From Bryobacterales bacterium (GTDB taxonomy: Bacteria > Acidobacteriota > Terriglobia > Bryobacterales > Bryobacteraceae), in the NCBI GenBank assembly GCA_016713735.1, contig JADJOP010000042.1, forward strand, positions 124,001-188,000: a DNA stretch of 64,000 bases, read 5' to 3'. The translations under genes and the position numbers were made by a program. This document shows positions 20,336-30,800 of this stretch, piece after piece. The notes under the pieces were generated by a model. The model was given only the letters and a program-made list of their open reading frames with translations, had not been told where the DNA came from and did not search any database. Numbering within the stretch: the first letter of the stretch is position 1; every line of letters begins with the position of its first letter.

Positions 20336-21612
20336 CTGCTGGCGCAAGCGGCCCGGTTGGCGGCGATGCCCCGGCGCTGGCATTGCTTGCCGCGCGCATG
20401 GAGGCGCTGGCGCAAGGCGCGGCGCAGAACATCAGGGCGATTGAGTTCTGGCGCTATGAGGGCACGCGCGAGGCGGCGGTGGGGGCGAACCGGCAATACC
20501 AGGTGCAGATGTCGCACATCTACGATGAGTCGCGCCCGGCTCCTTACAAGGAAGGGCAGGCCGAGACACGGCGTGTTCCGGTGGCGCACACGTATCTGAA
20601 GATCCGCACGCAGTCAGGGCTCGAAGGGATGTACGGGCCGATTGACGCTGAGGTGCCCGCCGTTGTGGAGCGTCAGTTGAAGGGCCTGCTGATGGGGCAG
20701 AATGCGCTCCAAGTGGAGAAGCTGTGGGACCGCATGTACCGCAGCAACCGCCACTCGCGCGCGGGTCATTTCATGATGGCCATCAGCGCCGTCGACAACT
20801 GCTTGTGGGATCTGCGCGGGCGCTACTACAACGCGCCGGTGCACCGTCTGCTGGGCGGGCCGACGCGCACGGCGATTCAGGCATACGGCAGTTGCCTTGG
20901 TTTTAGTGTCGAACCCGAAGCGGCGAAGACGGTGAGCGCGCGGCTGAAGCGCGAGGGCTTCCTGCATCAGAAGTGGTTCATCCCGTATGGTCCGGGCAGC
21001 GGCGCGGAGGGATTGACGAAGAACGTGGAGTTGGTGGCCAACCTGCGCGGCGCGGTGGGGCCGGAGGTCGACATCATGTTCGACGCCTACCAGGGCTGGA
21101 GCCTCGACTACGCCATCGCCTGGTGCAAGCGCGTGGAGCAGTATGCGCCGCGGTGGATCGAGGAGGCGTTCCCGATGGAGCGGCTGCAAAGCTTCGTCGA
21201 TCTGCGCAAGGCGACGAGCATTCCGGTGGCCACGGGCGAGCATATGTATGGCCGCTGGGAGGCGTTTGAGTTCCTGCGCGCCGGGGCAATCAGCGTCGTG
21301 CAGTCAGACCCGGAATGGTGCGGCGGCGTGAGCGAACTGGTGAAGACCTGCACCATCGCCTCGCTCTATGACGCGCAGGTGATTCCGCATGGCCACGCCG
21401 TGCACGCGGCGCTGCATGTGGTGGCCTCGCAGTCGCCGTCAACGTGCCCGCTGGTGGAGTACCTGATCACCTCGCGGCCCTCCTACTACCACTTCGAAAA
21501 GAACCCGCCGGTGCCGGTGAATGGCAGGATCGTGCTGAACGAGAGGCCGGGCTTCGGCGCGGAGATCGACGAGGCGAAGGTTGAGAAGAAGACGCAGTTG
21601 AAGCTGAGCTAA
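20309..21612 (+). CDS. Mandelate racemase/muconate lactonizing (enolase superfamily) enzyme, frameshift in Tat signal
   Basis: Probable sugar-acid dehydratase or racemase of the enolase superfamily. The catalytic body (about 400 residues) shows the N-terminal capping domain, a KWFIPYGPGS strand, the metal-ligand series DAYQGW, EEAFP and GEHMYG, and HGHAVHAALH near the end. A Tat-like leader (SRRQLLAQAARL) starts at ATG 20309 in another frame; one inserted base near 20357-20365 joins it to GDAPALALLAARMEAL. Without repair, translation would have to begin at TTG 20383. The stop overlaps the convergent amidase by 4 bp. The exported location is inferred from the leader. Confidence 0.82.
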
Positions 21613-22881
21613 GCGGTCTGCGCTTCGAGGTGGCGGCCAATGGCGAGGAGCGTTTCCTCTTCCCAGGGGCGGCCGATGAGTTGGACGCCGGTGCTGGTGA
21701 CGAGCGCGGGCAGGCCGAGGAGGTTGGCGAAGCTCAAGCGGGCGGACGCAGTCGAGCGAGAAGCGCGTGCGGTCGCCGTGGGGGAAGGGCTCGATGGTGG
21801 CGGGCGCGCAGAGCAGGACGGGGTACTGCTCCATGGCGTCGAGGAAGTGGGCGCGCAGGCGGTCGCGCGCGGAGAGGTTGACGAGCAACTCGTGCGCGGT
21901 GGGCTCGGGCTGGATGCGCACGGAGTGGAACCATTCGAGGGCGAGCGGGTGAAGGGGCGAGGGGTGTCCCTTTGCGGGCGGGCCTTCGACGATCGGTTTC
22001 AGCGCGAGCCAGTTGACGCGCCAGAAGAAGAAGCGCCAGAGCTCATGGGCGCGGTTGAGCGCGCCGTGGAGCAGCGGCGGAAGTGAGGGATGGGCGTTGA
22101 GCAGGCCGGCGGCGAAGTGGAGGCGGGCGCGGATGGCGTCGTCGAGCGGCCAGGCATCGACGAGGGCGATGGGGGGAAAGGCGTTGGGCGCGGGACGCAG
22201 CGGGTCCGGCGCGCCGCGCAGCGGCACGGGCGCGGAGAAGGGATCGCTTGAGTCGTGCCCGGCGACGGCTTCGAAGAGGAGCGCGAGGTCGTCGCAGGTG
22301 CGGGCCATGGGGCCGATGACGCCGAGCAATCCGCCCGGGTGGAGGCATTCGGGCGTGTGGCCGGTGGCGGGGATGCGGCCGGGTGTTGGCTTCAATCCGG
22401 CGATGCGGCAACAGTGGGCGGGCCAGCGGATGGAGCCGCCGCCGTCGCTGCCGATGCCTCCGGCGCTCATGCAGGCGGCAATGGCCGCGGCCTCGCCGCC
22501 CGAAGAGCCGCCGGGCGTGAGCGACGGGTCGAGCGGGTTGTTGGTGCGGCCGGTTTCGGAGTTATCGGTCTCATAGTTCATGAGGAAGGGCGGCGTGTTG
22601 GTGCGGCCGAGGAGAATCGCTCCGGCGTGGCGGAGGCGGCGGGCGGCTGTGGAGTCGTAAGAGAGGCTGGCCTTGATGGTGAGGGGGATGCCGGAGAGCG
22701 GGCCGGGGCGCGGAGTGCGGGCGGCCGCGCGGGCCTGGTCGAGGAAGAGTTCAGTGAAGGCGTTCAGCCCTGGATTGGCCTGCTCGATGGCGGCGATGTG
22801 GGAGTCCATCAACTCCGAGGGCGTGAGGGCGCCGGAGCGGAGCTGATCGCGCATTTGGGAGAGTGTGAGCCGGTGGGGCAC
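21609..22881 (-). CDS. Amidase-signature family amidohydrolase, C-terminal frameshift
   Basis: Hydrolyses a carboxamide; the substrate is unknown. The Ser-cisSer-Lys triad of the amidase signature is visible: LTIKAS, GGSSGGEAAA and GSDGGGSIR. The annotated start is GTG 22881; the longer open frame upstream is antisense to moeA and not convincing. Near the end the frame breaks: removing one base at 21735 restores a normal tail (CVRPLSFANLLGLPALV, then GRPWEEETLLAIGRHLE) ending at 21609. That gives about 423 residues, shorter than GatA. No gatC or gatB neighbour, so not the tRNA amidotransferase subunit. Confidence 0.82.
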
Positions 22882-22896
22882 TGGCTCAAGTTTAGA

Positions 22897-24099
22897 ATGG
22901 CGGAGGTGGCTACTTACAGCTTTGAAGACGCGCGGGCGGTGGTGATCGACCGCGTGCGCTCGCTCCGCACTCCGCCGAAGACGGAGATGGTGGGACTGAT
23001 CGACGCCGCCGGGCGCGTGTTGATGGAAGAGGTGCGGGCGGACCGCGAACTGCCTCCGGTGGCGCGGTCGCTGCGCGATGGCTTTGCGGTGCGGTCGAGT
23101 GATGTGCCGGGGACGTTGCGCGTGGTGGGCGAGGTCCGCGCTGGTGGCATGTATGAAGGCGAGGTGGGCGCGGGCGAAGCGGTGGAGATCATGACGGGTG
23201 CGCCGGTGCCGCGCGGGGCTGACCAGGTGGTGATGGTGGAGCACACGCGGCGCGAGGGCGCGAACGTGACGACGGACAGGGCGGGGAAGGCGGGCGAGTT
23301 CATCAACCCAGCGGGGGCGGAGTGCAAGGCGGGCGATGTGGTGGTGGCGGCGGGGACACGCATGGACTTTGTCCATGTCGCCGCGCTGGCGATGGTGGGG
23401 GCGACGCAGGCGCGGGTGTACCGTAGGCCGAAGGTGGCGATCCTGTCGACGGGCGATGAGGTGGTGCCGGTGGAGTCGCGGCCGGGGCCGAGCCAGGTGC
23501 GGAACTCGAATGCGTGGTCACTGGCGGCGCAGGTGAAGCGGGCGGGCGGCGAGCCGGTGATTCTGCCTGCGGTGAGGGACGATGAAGAGGCCACGCGGCG
23601 GGCGATGGAAGATGGCTTGCGGCATGACCTGCTGCTGTTGTCGGGCGGCGTGTCGGCGGGGAAATATGATTTCGTGGAGCCGGCGCTGGCGGCGTTGGGA
23701 GCGGAGTTCTACTTTGACCGCGTGCTGATTCAGCCGGGGCAGCCGCTGGTGTTTGGGCGGGCGAAGGAGCGGTTCTTCTTCGGGCTGCCGGGCAATCCGG
23801 CGTCGACGATGGCGACGTTTGAACTGTTCGGGCGGGCGGCGTTGGAGCTGCTGGGCGGGGCCAACGACGCGCCGCTGCCGCTGTTGTGGGCGAAACTGAA
23901 GAGCGGCTACCGGCACAAGACGGGGCTGGCGCGGTTTCTGCCAGCGCGGTTGTTGGACGACGGGCAGACGGTGGAGCCGATGGTGTGGGCCGGGTCGAGC
24001 GACATCGCGGCGATGGCGCGGGCGAACGCCTATCTTGTGGTGGAGGCCGAACGCGGCGAGTATGCAGCGGGCGATTGGATACAGGTGATTCCGAGATGA
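22897..24099 (+). CDS. moeA: Molybdopterin molybdenumtransferase
   Basis: Inserts molybdate into adenylylated molybdopterin, the final step of molybdenum-cofactor synthesis. The 400-residue product shows the MoeA blocks: DGFAV at the N-terminal domain, IMTGAPVPRGADQVV, then the MoCF domain with LSTGDEVV, LLSGGVSAGKYDFV and GLPGNPAS. The start is ATG 22897; the open frame extends about 640 nt further upstream only as antisense of the amidase. TTTAGAAT directly before the ATG looks like a -10 element, so the mRNA may be nearly leaderless. Its 3' end overlaps moaC by 4 bp. Confidence 0.95.
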   Translation: MAEVATYSFEDARAVVIDRVRSLRTPPKTEMVGLIDAAGRVLMEEVRADRELPPVARSLRDGFAVRSSDVPGTLRVVGEVRAGGMYEGEVGAGEAVEIMTGAPVPRGADQVVMVEHTRREGANVTTDRAGKAGEFINPAGAECKAGDVVVAAGTRMDFVHVAALAMVGATQARVYRRPKVAILSTGDEVVPVESRPGPSQVRNSNAWSLAAQVKRAGGEPVILPAVRDDEEATRRAMEDGLRHDLLLLSGGVSAGKYDFVEPALAALGAEFYFDRVLIQPGQPLVFGRAKERFFFGLPGNPASTMATFELFGRAALELLGGANDAPLPLLWAKLKSGYRHKTGLARFLPARLLDDGQTVEPMVWAGSSDIAAMARANAYLVVEAERGEYAAGDWIQVIPR

Positions 24100-24578
24100 A
24101 GAAGAAGCTCTCGCATTATGACGACGCCGGGCGGGCGCGGATGGTGGATGTGTCGGCGAAGGGGGTGACGCAGCGGTCGGCGCGGGCGCATGCGTTCGTG
24201 AAGCTGAAGCCGGCGGTGCTGAAGGCGCTGCCGTCGAATCCGAAGGGCGATCCGTTGGAGGTGGCGCGGGTGGCGGGCATTCTGGCGGCGAAGAAGACGG
24301 CGGAGCTGATTCCGATGTGCCATCCGCTGCCGCTCTCGCACGTGGATGTGGAATTGAAGATTGAAAAGTCTGGAATTCGGATTGAGGCGGTGGCGACGAT
24401 TGCGGCGCAGACGGGCGTGGAGATGGAGGCGCTGACGGCGGCGGCGGTGGCGGCGCTGACGGTGTATGACATGACGAAGGCGCTGGACAAGGGGATCGAG
24501 ATTCAGGATGTGTATTTGTTGGAGAAGACCGGGGGGAAGAGCGGGACGTGGCGCCGCGGCGAGGGGAAACAGACGTGA
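24096..24578 (+). CDS. moaC: Cyclic pyranopterin monophosphate synthase
   Basis: Forms cyclic pyranopterin monophosphate from the MoaA product, an early step of molybdenum-cofactor synthesis. The 160-residue length is standard. LIPMCHPLPLSHVDVEL and GVEMEALTAA, which line the active site, are both present. The start ATG 24096 overlaps the moeA stop as ATGA, and its own stop overlaps the next gene as GTGA, so the three genes should be translationally coupled. Confidence 0.97.
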   Translation: MKKKLSHYDDAGRARMVDVSAKGVTQRSARAHAFVKLKPAVLKALPSNPKGDPLEVARVAGILAAKKTAELIPMCHPLPLSHVDVELKIEKSGIRIEAVATIAAQTGVEMEALTAAAVAALTVYDMTKALDKGIEIQDVYLLEKTGGKSGTWRRGEGKQT

Positions 24579-25051
24579 GGGCGCTGGTGATCACGGTGAG
24601 CGACTCGTCGTACAGGGGCGAGCGCGAGGATGTGAGCGGACCGCGGGTGAAGGCGCGGTTGGAGGAGGCGGGGTTCACGGTGGGGGAGGTGGAGGTGGTG
24701 CCGGATGAGGCGGCGCTGATCGCGCTGCGGCTGAAGGAGCGGGCCGATGGGGACGAGTGTGACGTGATCGTCACGACGGGCGGCACAGGTGTGGCGTTGC
24801 GGGACGTGACGCCGGAGGCGACGCGCGAGGTGATTGAGAAGGAGATTCCGGGATTCGGCGAGTTGATGCGGGCCGAGGGGTTGAAGAAGACGCGCTTCGC
24901 GCCGTTGTCACGGGCCACGGCGGGCACGCGGGGGCGGGTGTTGATCGTGAATCTGCCGGGGTCGCCGAAGGGCGCTGTGGAGTCGCTGGATGCTATTTTG
25001 GGACTGGTTCCGCACGTGCATAAGCTGCTGAACGGAGAAACCGGGCACTAA
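24575..25051 (+). CDS. mog: Molybdopterin adenylyltransferase (MogA/MoaB family)
   Basis: Adenylylates molybdopterin before molybdate insertion by MoeA. The 158-residue product has the MoCF fold signature TTGGTGVALRDVTPEAT and LPGSPKGAVESLDAIL. The start is GTG 24575, overlapping the moaC stop (GTGA), with GAGGGGAAA at 24561-24569 as ribosome site; a longer upstream start would run inside moaC. MogA and MoaB cannot be separated from the sequence alone. It completes a moeA-moaC-mog operon; moaA, moaD and moaE are not in the window. Confidence 0.93.
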   Translation: MRALVITVSDSSYRGEREDVSGPRVKARLEEAGFTVGEVEVVPDEAALIALRLKERADGDECDVIVTTGGTGVALRDVTPEATREVIEKEIPGFGELMRAEGLKKTRFAPLSRATAGTRGRVLIVNLPGSPKGAVESLDAILGLVPHVHKLLNGETGH

Positions 25052-25053
25052 TC

Positions 25054-26136
25054 ATGAGCGTCTTAACAAGTGTGATGAGAATAGGGCTAGGTGTGCTCGC
25101 GGTGTGCGGCGTGATGGCGGCGCAGGAACAGCAGATTCCCACGCCGACGTTTCAGGGCGGCGTCAGCATCGTGGTGGCGCCGGTGACGGTGACGCGCGAT
25201 GGGAGCTTTGTGAATGGCCTGGAGCCGCGCAACTTCAAGCTGCTGGACAACGGCAAGGAACAGGACATCAAGCTGGACGTGACGTACGTGCCGATCTCGC
25301 TGGTGCTGGCCGTGCAGTGCAGTTCCAACGCGCAGGTGTTTCTGCCGACCATTAAGCGGATTGGTCCGCTGATTGAGGGCCTGGTGATTGGGCAGCAGGG
25401 CGAGGCGGCGCTGCTGGCGTTTGACCACCGCATGCGGACGATTCAGGACTTCACCAACGATGGGCGGCTGCTGTCGAAGGGGCTGGAGTCATTGAACGCC
25501 GGATCGAGCAGCCATGCCATGATCGACGCCGTGTTTGCCGGGACGCGCATGCTGCGCAACCGTCCCAAGGGCAACCGGCGCGTGATGCTGCTGGTGAGCG
25601 AGACGATCGACCGGGGCAGCGAGGGGCGGATGCGGGAGGCGCTGCTGGAGGCGCAGATCCACAACGTGCAGATCTACACGGTGAACATCAACCGGCTGAT
25701 CACGTCGCTGACCGACAAGGGCCAGCCGCCGCGCTTTGATCCGTATGCGCCGGGGCAGCGGGCGCGCATTCCGGGACAGCCGATGAATGCGACCACCAAT
25801 CAGACGGCCTTCGGTATTGGCGGCAATGCGGCCAACTTCACGCCGCTGTTGATTGAGCTGTTCCGGCAGACGAAGGCGATCTTCTTTGACAATCCGGCCG
25901 AGGTGTTTACGAAGTACACCGGGGGCAGGGAGTATAGCTTCATCAACCAGAGCACGCTGGAGCGGGTGATTGGCGAGATCGGCGAGGACCTGCACAGCCA
26001 ATACCTGTTGAGCTACAACCCGAACAACCAGAACGAGGGCGGCTGGCACGAGATCGAGGTGATCACGGTTCCGAACAAGCACGAAGTGCGGACGCGGCCG
26101 GGGTATTGGATGGCGTCGCGGCCCGACGGGCGCTAA
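25054..26136 (+). CDS. Acidobacterial VWFA-related domain protein
   Basis: Exported protein of a family largely restricted to Acidobacteriota (the VWFA-related type). A signal peptide precedes AQEQQIP. The N-terminal part has the family start VVAPVTVTRDGSFVNGLEPRNFKLLDNGKEQ; the VWA-like core follows, with NRRVMLLVSETIDRGS. The usual MIDAS motif DxSxS is not seen: the place reads VQCSSNAQ, so metal-ion binding is doubtful. The function is unknown. It starts 2 nt after the mog stop and so is joined to the molybdenum-cofactor operon. Confidence 0.82.
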   Translation: MSVLTSVMRIGLGVLAVCGVMAAQEQQIPTPTFQGGVSIVVAPVTVTRDGSFVNGLEPRNFKLLDNGKEQDIKLDVTYVPISLVLAVQCSSNAQVFLPTIKRIGPLIEGLVIGQQGEAALLAFDHRMRTIQDFTNDGRLLSKGLESLNAGSSSHAMIDAVFAGTRMLRNRPKGNRRVMLLVSETIDRGSEGRMREALLEAQIHNVQIYTVNINRLITSLTDKGQPPRFDPYAPGQRARIPGQPMNATTNQTAFGIGGNAANFTPLLIELFRQTKAIFFDNPAEVFTKYTGGREYSFINQSTLERVIGEIGEDLHSQYLLSYNPNNQNEGGWHEIEVITVPNKHEVRTRPGYWMASRPDGR

Positions 26137-26225
26137 CCGCGCCGGGCCTTGCCGCCTGGACAGAGGGTGGGGGCCTTGGGGCATTTGCGGCGGGCGGCCA
26201 GGGTGGCGGGGCTGTCAGAAAAGCA

Positions 26226-26257
26226 ACGGCGCGGTTGGCTTTCGCCTTCCGCGCCGT
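26226..26257. terminator. Hairpin between convergent genes
   Basis: ACGGCGCGG at 26226-26234 pairs perfectly with CCGCGCCGT at 26249-26257 around a 14-nt loop. It lies between the stops of the rightward VWFA gene and the leftward DUF1326 gene, where a bidirectional terminator is expected. There is no strong T-run on either side, so termination would be weak or Rho-assisted. Confidence 0.45.
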
Positions 26258-26284
26258 GTCGGTTTGGTGATGGTGTGGTGATGG

Positions 26285-26950
26285 CTATTCGGTGGCCTGG
26301 AAGGCGGCTACGAGGGCGCTCCGTTTATCGGGGCTGGACCACTTGGTGCCGAGGGCGTTGCCGGAGTAGCGGTGGTCGAGGGCGAAGGCAGGCATGTAGT
26401 GGCCGACCTTGGTGAGGGGCGTGTACCAGACCTCTTCGTGCGCGCAGATGTGGTCGCCGGGGTTGATGGCGCGGGTTTGGACCCTGGCCAGGGCGCCGGC
26501 GGCAAGCGTCGCGTTGCGGCTGTGCAGGTTGTTGTTCTCGAAGGAGAACTGGATGGGCTGGTAATCGACGCGGATGACGTCGTTGAGCAGGTCGCCGCCC
26601 ATTTTCTGCGCGAAGGCGCGGAGGGCGAGGCGCTGCTCGGGGCTGGCTTTCTCGTCGATGATGAGAACGCTCTTCACCGGGTAGGTGACGCTGGCGAGGT
26701 CGCCGAGAGTCGAGTTGGCTTTCAGGACGCCGACGACGGTGAGGCCGTCGAGGTTGACACCCTGCCAGGAACCTTTATCGATGCGCCAACCCATGACGGC
26801 GAGTTCGCCGACAATGCCGGATTCGGAGTTGGCAAAACAGGCGCCTGTGTAGACATCGGCAGTGCGGGCTTCAATGTAGGAGCCATGCACGCCAGCGAAG
26901 ACGGACCCAGTAGACAGAATGGTCGCGAGTCCCAGAATTATGCCCTTCAT
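26285..26950 (-). CDS. DUF1326 domain protein, exported
   Basis: A 221-residue protein with an N-terminal signal peptide (MKGIILGLATILSTGSVFAG). The opening GSYIEARTADVYTGACFANSE and the following GELAVMGWRI match the DUF1326 family, which is common in Acidobacteriota and has no known function. Two cysteines (in TGACFAN and DHICAHEE) may form a disulfide or bind metal. It stands alone on the minus strand, with a hairpin just beyond its 3' end. Confidence 0.72.
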   Translation of the reverse strand: MKGIILGLATILSTGSVFAGVHGSYIEARTADVYTGACFANSESGIVGELAVMGWRIDKGSWQGVNLDGLTVVGVLKANSTLGDLASVTYPVKSVLIIDEKASPEQRLALRAFAQKMGGDLLNDVIRVDYQPIQFSFENNNLHSRNATLAAGALARVQTRAINPGDHICAHEEVWYTPLTKVGHYMPAFALDHRYSGNALGTKWSSPDKRSALVAAFQATE

Positions 26951-27010
26951 TCCTTCTCAACCTCCTTCCTAGAGCATAGGGAAGGGGGGAATCGTTGCGC
27001 AAGGTGCGGC

Positions 27011-27681
27011 TCAGCCGGCGCTAACCGCGCGGCCTCCGCGGCCCATGCGCGAGCGGCAGTGTGAGTTCGCGGGCGTTACCGCTCCGTTACCGTCGCGGCT
27101 TGTGGGGGGGGGGGGGGGGGTGGTGGGTTGGGTGTGGTGTTCCGTTAGGGTGTTTGAGGGTGGGGTTGGGTTGCTTGGGGTCCTTTTGGGAGGGGTTGAG
27201 GGGAGGGCGCCGTTGAGGATCTTGTCGAGTTCCTTGTCTTGGGGGTGTTTGATGGGGTGGCGCTGGGTGTTGTCGGTGGGGTGGGCCATGGTGCCGCGGA
27301 GGATGGGAGGAATGGGTTTGATTTTGGGGAGTTCGCCGATGAAGGGGGCGTGATTGGCGAGGAGGGGCAGTCGTTGGTTTGATCGGGGAAGCGTTCGATT
27401 AGGTTGCGGCGGTCCTGGACGTCCATGAGGGCGCGGAGGGCCTTGTGGCCGTCGTTGAGGGCGCGGGATTTGGCGAGTTGGATGCGGCCGATGCGGCGGT
27501 CGTCGGGGTCGTCGGCGTCACCGAGTTTGAAGATGAGACGTTCGTAGGATTCGGCGGTGACCTGGCTGGAGGCCATGTCGCGGCAGAAGTGGCGTTCGAG
27601 ATCGCCTTTGGCGTTGTGCTGGAGGACGAGGCGCTCGGTGCGCTGCTCGATGGTTTCGATGGGGGCAGTGGAGAGTGACAT
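27011..27681 (-). CDS. Hypothetical protein with proline-rich tail, frameshifted
   Basis: I do not recognise the family. The N-terminal part (MSLSTAPIETIEQRTERLVLQHN) is helical and charged, with ERHFCRDMASSQVTAESYERL and RRIGRIQLAKSRALNDGHKAL, resembling small acidobacterial proteins of unknown role. One missing base near 27380 breaks the frame; the continuation LPLLANHAPFIGELPKIKP runs on to KELDKILNGAL and a Pro/Thr-rich tail. A 16-G run on the plus strand (27105-27120) encodes the PPPPP stretch and makes the C-terminus unreliable. About 222 residues if joined. Confidence 0.5.
27105..27120. repeat. Homopolymer run of 16 G
   Basis: Sixteen consecutive G on the plus strand, followed by G/T-rich sequence. 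It lies inside the C-terminal coding part of the hypothetical gene on the minus strand, so its true length decides that reading frame. Similar runs occur at 38.4, 46.3 and 50.6 kb, all with G on the plus strand. Confidence 0.85.
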
Positions 27682-27800
27682 GCGTGCGGGCTCCTTCCGG
27701 TTTGAGTGTCGTACCGGGGGGGAGCGCGGGCGGGCGGGGGATTTTGTAAGTGGTTGAGGGGGTGGGAAATCGAGTTGTGGTTGGGTTGTGATCCCGCGAA

Positions 27801-30800
27801 TTACCAGATCAGCTTGAGGCCGAACTGGAGATTGCGGGGCGTATCGGCTCCGGTGATAGTGCCGAAGTTGGCGGTGCCGAGGGCGTTGCCGGCCTGGCCG
27901 AAGCGGGGCGTGTTGGTGAACTGGAAGGCCTCGAAGCGGAACTGGAGCGTGGCGCGTTCGTGGAGGCGGAAGTTCTTCATGGCGGAGAAATCCCAGCCAA
28001 AGAAGCTGCGCTGGCGCATGGTATTGCGGCCGAGGTTTCCGGTGGTGTACTGGGCGTTGGGGACGAAGGCGGCGGTGTTGAAGTCGCTTTGGAGGGTGCG
28101 TTCACCGGAGTTGGGGTCGCCGACGACGTTGGGGCGGTTAACGATGCCGATGGTGCCGGTGTTGGCGGGATTGCCGGAGACGGTGAGGCTATAGGGGCGG
28201 CCGGAGGCCCAGGTGACGATGGAGCCGATGGACCAGCCGCCGAAGACGGCGTTGGCGGCGGGGTGGGCGTTGCCGCCGAGGGCTTTGCCGCGGCCGAAGG
28301 GGAGTTCGTAGATGCCGCTGAGGACGAAGCGGTGGGGGACGTCCTGGTTATCGACGGCGCGTTCGAGGTTGAGGTAGCGGGTGTCCTGATAGCCGCAGCC
28401 GGTGGTGTTTCCGGAGGCGGCGTTGCCGCAGGTGTCGCCGATGGTTTTGGACCAGCCGTAGGAGGTGAGCAGGGTGAAGCCCTGGGAGAAGCGTTTTTCG
28501 AGGCGGGTGATCAAGGCGTGGTAGCTGGAGTTGGCGTTGTTCTTGTAGCCCTGGACGGGGCCGAGGGGGGAACTGACGATGTTGGTGCCGGGGATTTCGG
28601 CGCGCTGGTAGCGGCGGTTGGCGTTGATGTTGCCGGGGCCGGGCGGGGCGAAGTTGTCTTCAAAGCGCATGAGGAGATGGACGCCTCGGGAACCGGAGTA
28701 ACCGGTCTCAAACAGCCAGTCGCGGGCGAATTCGTGTTGGATGTTCCAGTTCCATTGCATGGCATAGCCGAGGTCGGCGCGGCGTTCGTAGGAGACGAAC
28801 TGGAGGCCGACGGCGCGTTCGAGGGTGAGGGCGCCGGGGGCGGGGCCATTGCGGAGGAGGACGGCGGGCGTTGTGGCGGAGGAGGCGAGATTGACGCCGA
28901 AGGCGTTGGGGGGATTCCCGATTAAGTATTCGGCGTCGCCGAAGGGTTCCATGTAGGTGTAGAACATGCCGAAGCCGCCGCGGAGGGCGGTGCGGTTGTG
29001 GAGCTTGTAGGCGAAGCCGATGCGGGGCATCCAGTTGTTCTTGTCGGTGTGGAACATGGCGCGGTTGTAGCGGTCAGTGCCATTGGCTCCGGCGAAGATG
29101 AGCTTGGGATTGGCGGGGTCGGTGTAGGTGTCGAAGATGCCCATGCGGTCGCGTTTGTCGATGAAGGGGAGGACGACTTCGTAGCGGAGGCCGAGGTTGA
29201 GGGTGAGGTTGGGGGTGAGTTTGTAGTCGTCCTGGAGATAGAAGCCGAGGTTCCACATGCGGAGGTCGACCTGGAGGGGAGTGTTCCAGGCGTAGGCGCT
29301 GGCCATGCCGAGGAGGAAGTCGGCGGCGCCGTCGGTGGTGAAGCGGGCGTTGAAGGTATAGGCGCCGACCTCGGTGCGGATGTTGTAGATGTTGTTTTGG
29401 GAGCGGATGATGTTGGCGCCGGTTTTGATGGTGTGGCGGCCGTGGGTCCAGGTGAGGTCGCCGACGAGCTGGCGGTTTTGGGAGTCGCGGTCGACGGGGT
29501 TGAAGGCGCCGATGCCGAGGGCGCGGTAGCCGGTGAGGCCCATTTGGGTGAAGCCGCCGGGGATGCTGGAGTTGCCGCCGGGGATGCCGTATTTCTGGTT
29601 GAGGAACTCGCCGTTGGTTTGGGTGGGGTTGTCGCGTTTGAAGAGGGCGAAGTTCCAGGCGCCGCGGATGGACTGGATGAGGTTGGGGGTCCAGATGTGG
29701 TTCCAGGTGGCGCCGGTGTTGTAGCCCTCGGTGATGAAGTCGAAGGCGCCGCCGCCGTAGGCGGGAGGGGGGAGGGCGAGGGAGACGGGGCTGCTGAGGT
29801 CCTGTTTGGAGAGACGCCAGAAGACGTTGTCGTTGGTGGTGACGTTGGCGTCGATGCGGACATCCCAGCGGTCGACGTCCTGGATGCGCGGGGCGTTATA
29901 GAGGAAGTTGTTGGCGACGTTTGGGTTTTGCGGGGCGGGGTAGAGGTCGATGAGAGTTTTGCCGACGCGGTCGAAGCGGGAGGCGGGGATGAGGTTGCCG
30001 GGGAAGGGGGCGCGGGCGGCGGGGTCGGTGATGGTGCGGTTGCGCTGGGAGAGGAGGTCAGAGAAGTCGCCGGAGCGCATGCCGGCGGTGGGGATGGTGG
30101 AGGTGGTGGTGGTGGATTCGCGGATGCGGGTGGATTCGAAGTCGCCGAAGAAGAAGAAGCGGTTGCGGCCGTCGACGATTTTGGGGATGAAGATGGGGCC
30201 GCCGAGGGTGAGGCCGTACTGGTTGCGTTTGAAGGGAGGCTTGGGGGTGTTGGGGTTATCGAAGAAGTTTTTGGCGTCGAGTTTTTCGTTGCGGAGGAAC
30301 TCGAAGGCGGTGCCGTGGATGTCGTTGGTGCCGGACTTGGTGGTGACGTTGACGACGGCGCCCATGGCGCGGCCGTATTCGGCGGCATAGGAGTTGGTTT
30401 GGACCTTGAACTCCTGGATGGCGTCGATGGAGGGCTGGACCATTTCCGAGCGGCGCTGGGCTCCGGCGAGTTCGATGCCGTTGTTGTCGACGCCATCGAG
30501 CTGAAAGTTGTTCTGGGTGACGCGCATGCCGTTGACGCTGAAGCCTTCCATGCGGGCACCGGCGAGGGGCTGGACGGCGCCGGCCGAGAGCAGGGCGAGC
30601 TGGTTGTAGTTGCGGCCGTTGAGGGGCATTTCGACGATGCGGCGGTTTTCGATGACCTGGCCGCGTGAGGCTTCGACGGTGTTGAGCTGGGCGACGTTGG
30701 CGGTGACCTCGATCTGTTCGGTGACGGCGCCGATTTCCATGGTGAAGTTCAGTTCGGCGCGCTGATCGGTTTCGAGGATGATGCCGGAGCGGTTGATGGT

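Noticed and set aside
22255..22896. Upstream extension of the moeA frame
   Set aside because: It is antisense to the amidase, is Gly/Ala/Glu low-complexity sequence, and MoeA homology begins only at 22897.
28998..30668. 556-codon plus-strand frame inside the second receptor gene
   Set aside because: Val/Gly/Ala/Glu monotony typical of the antisense of a G-skewed gene; the receptor on the minus strand is complete.
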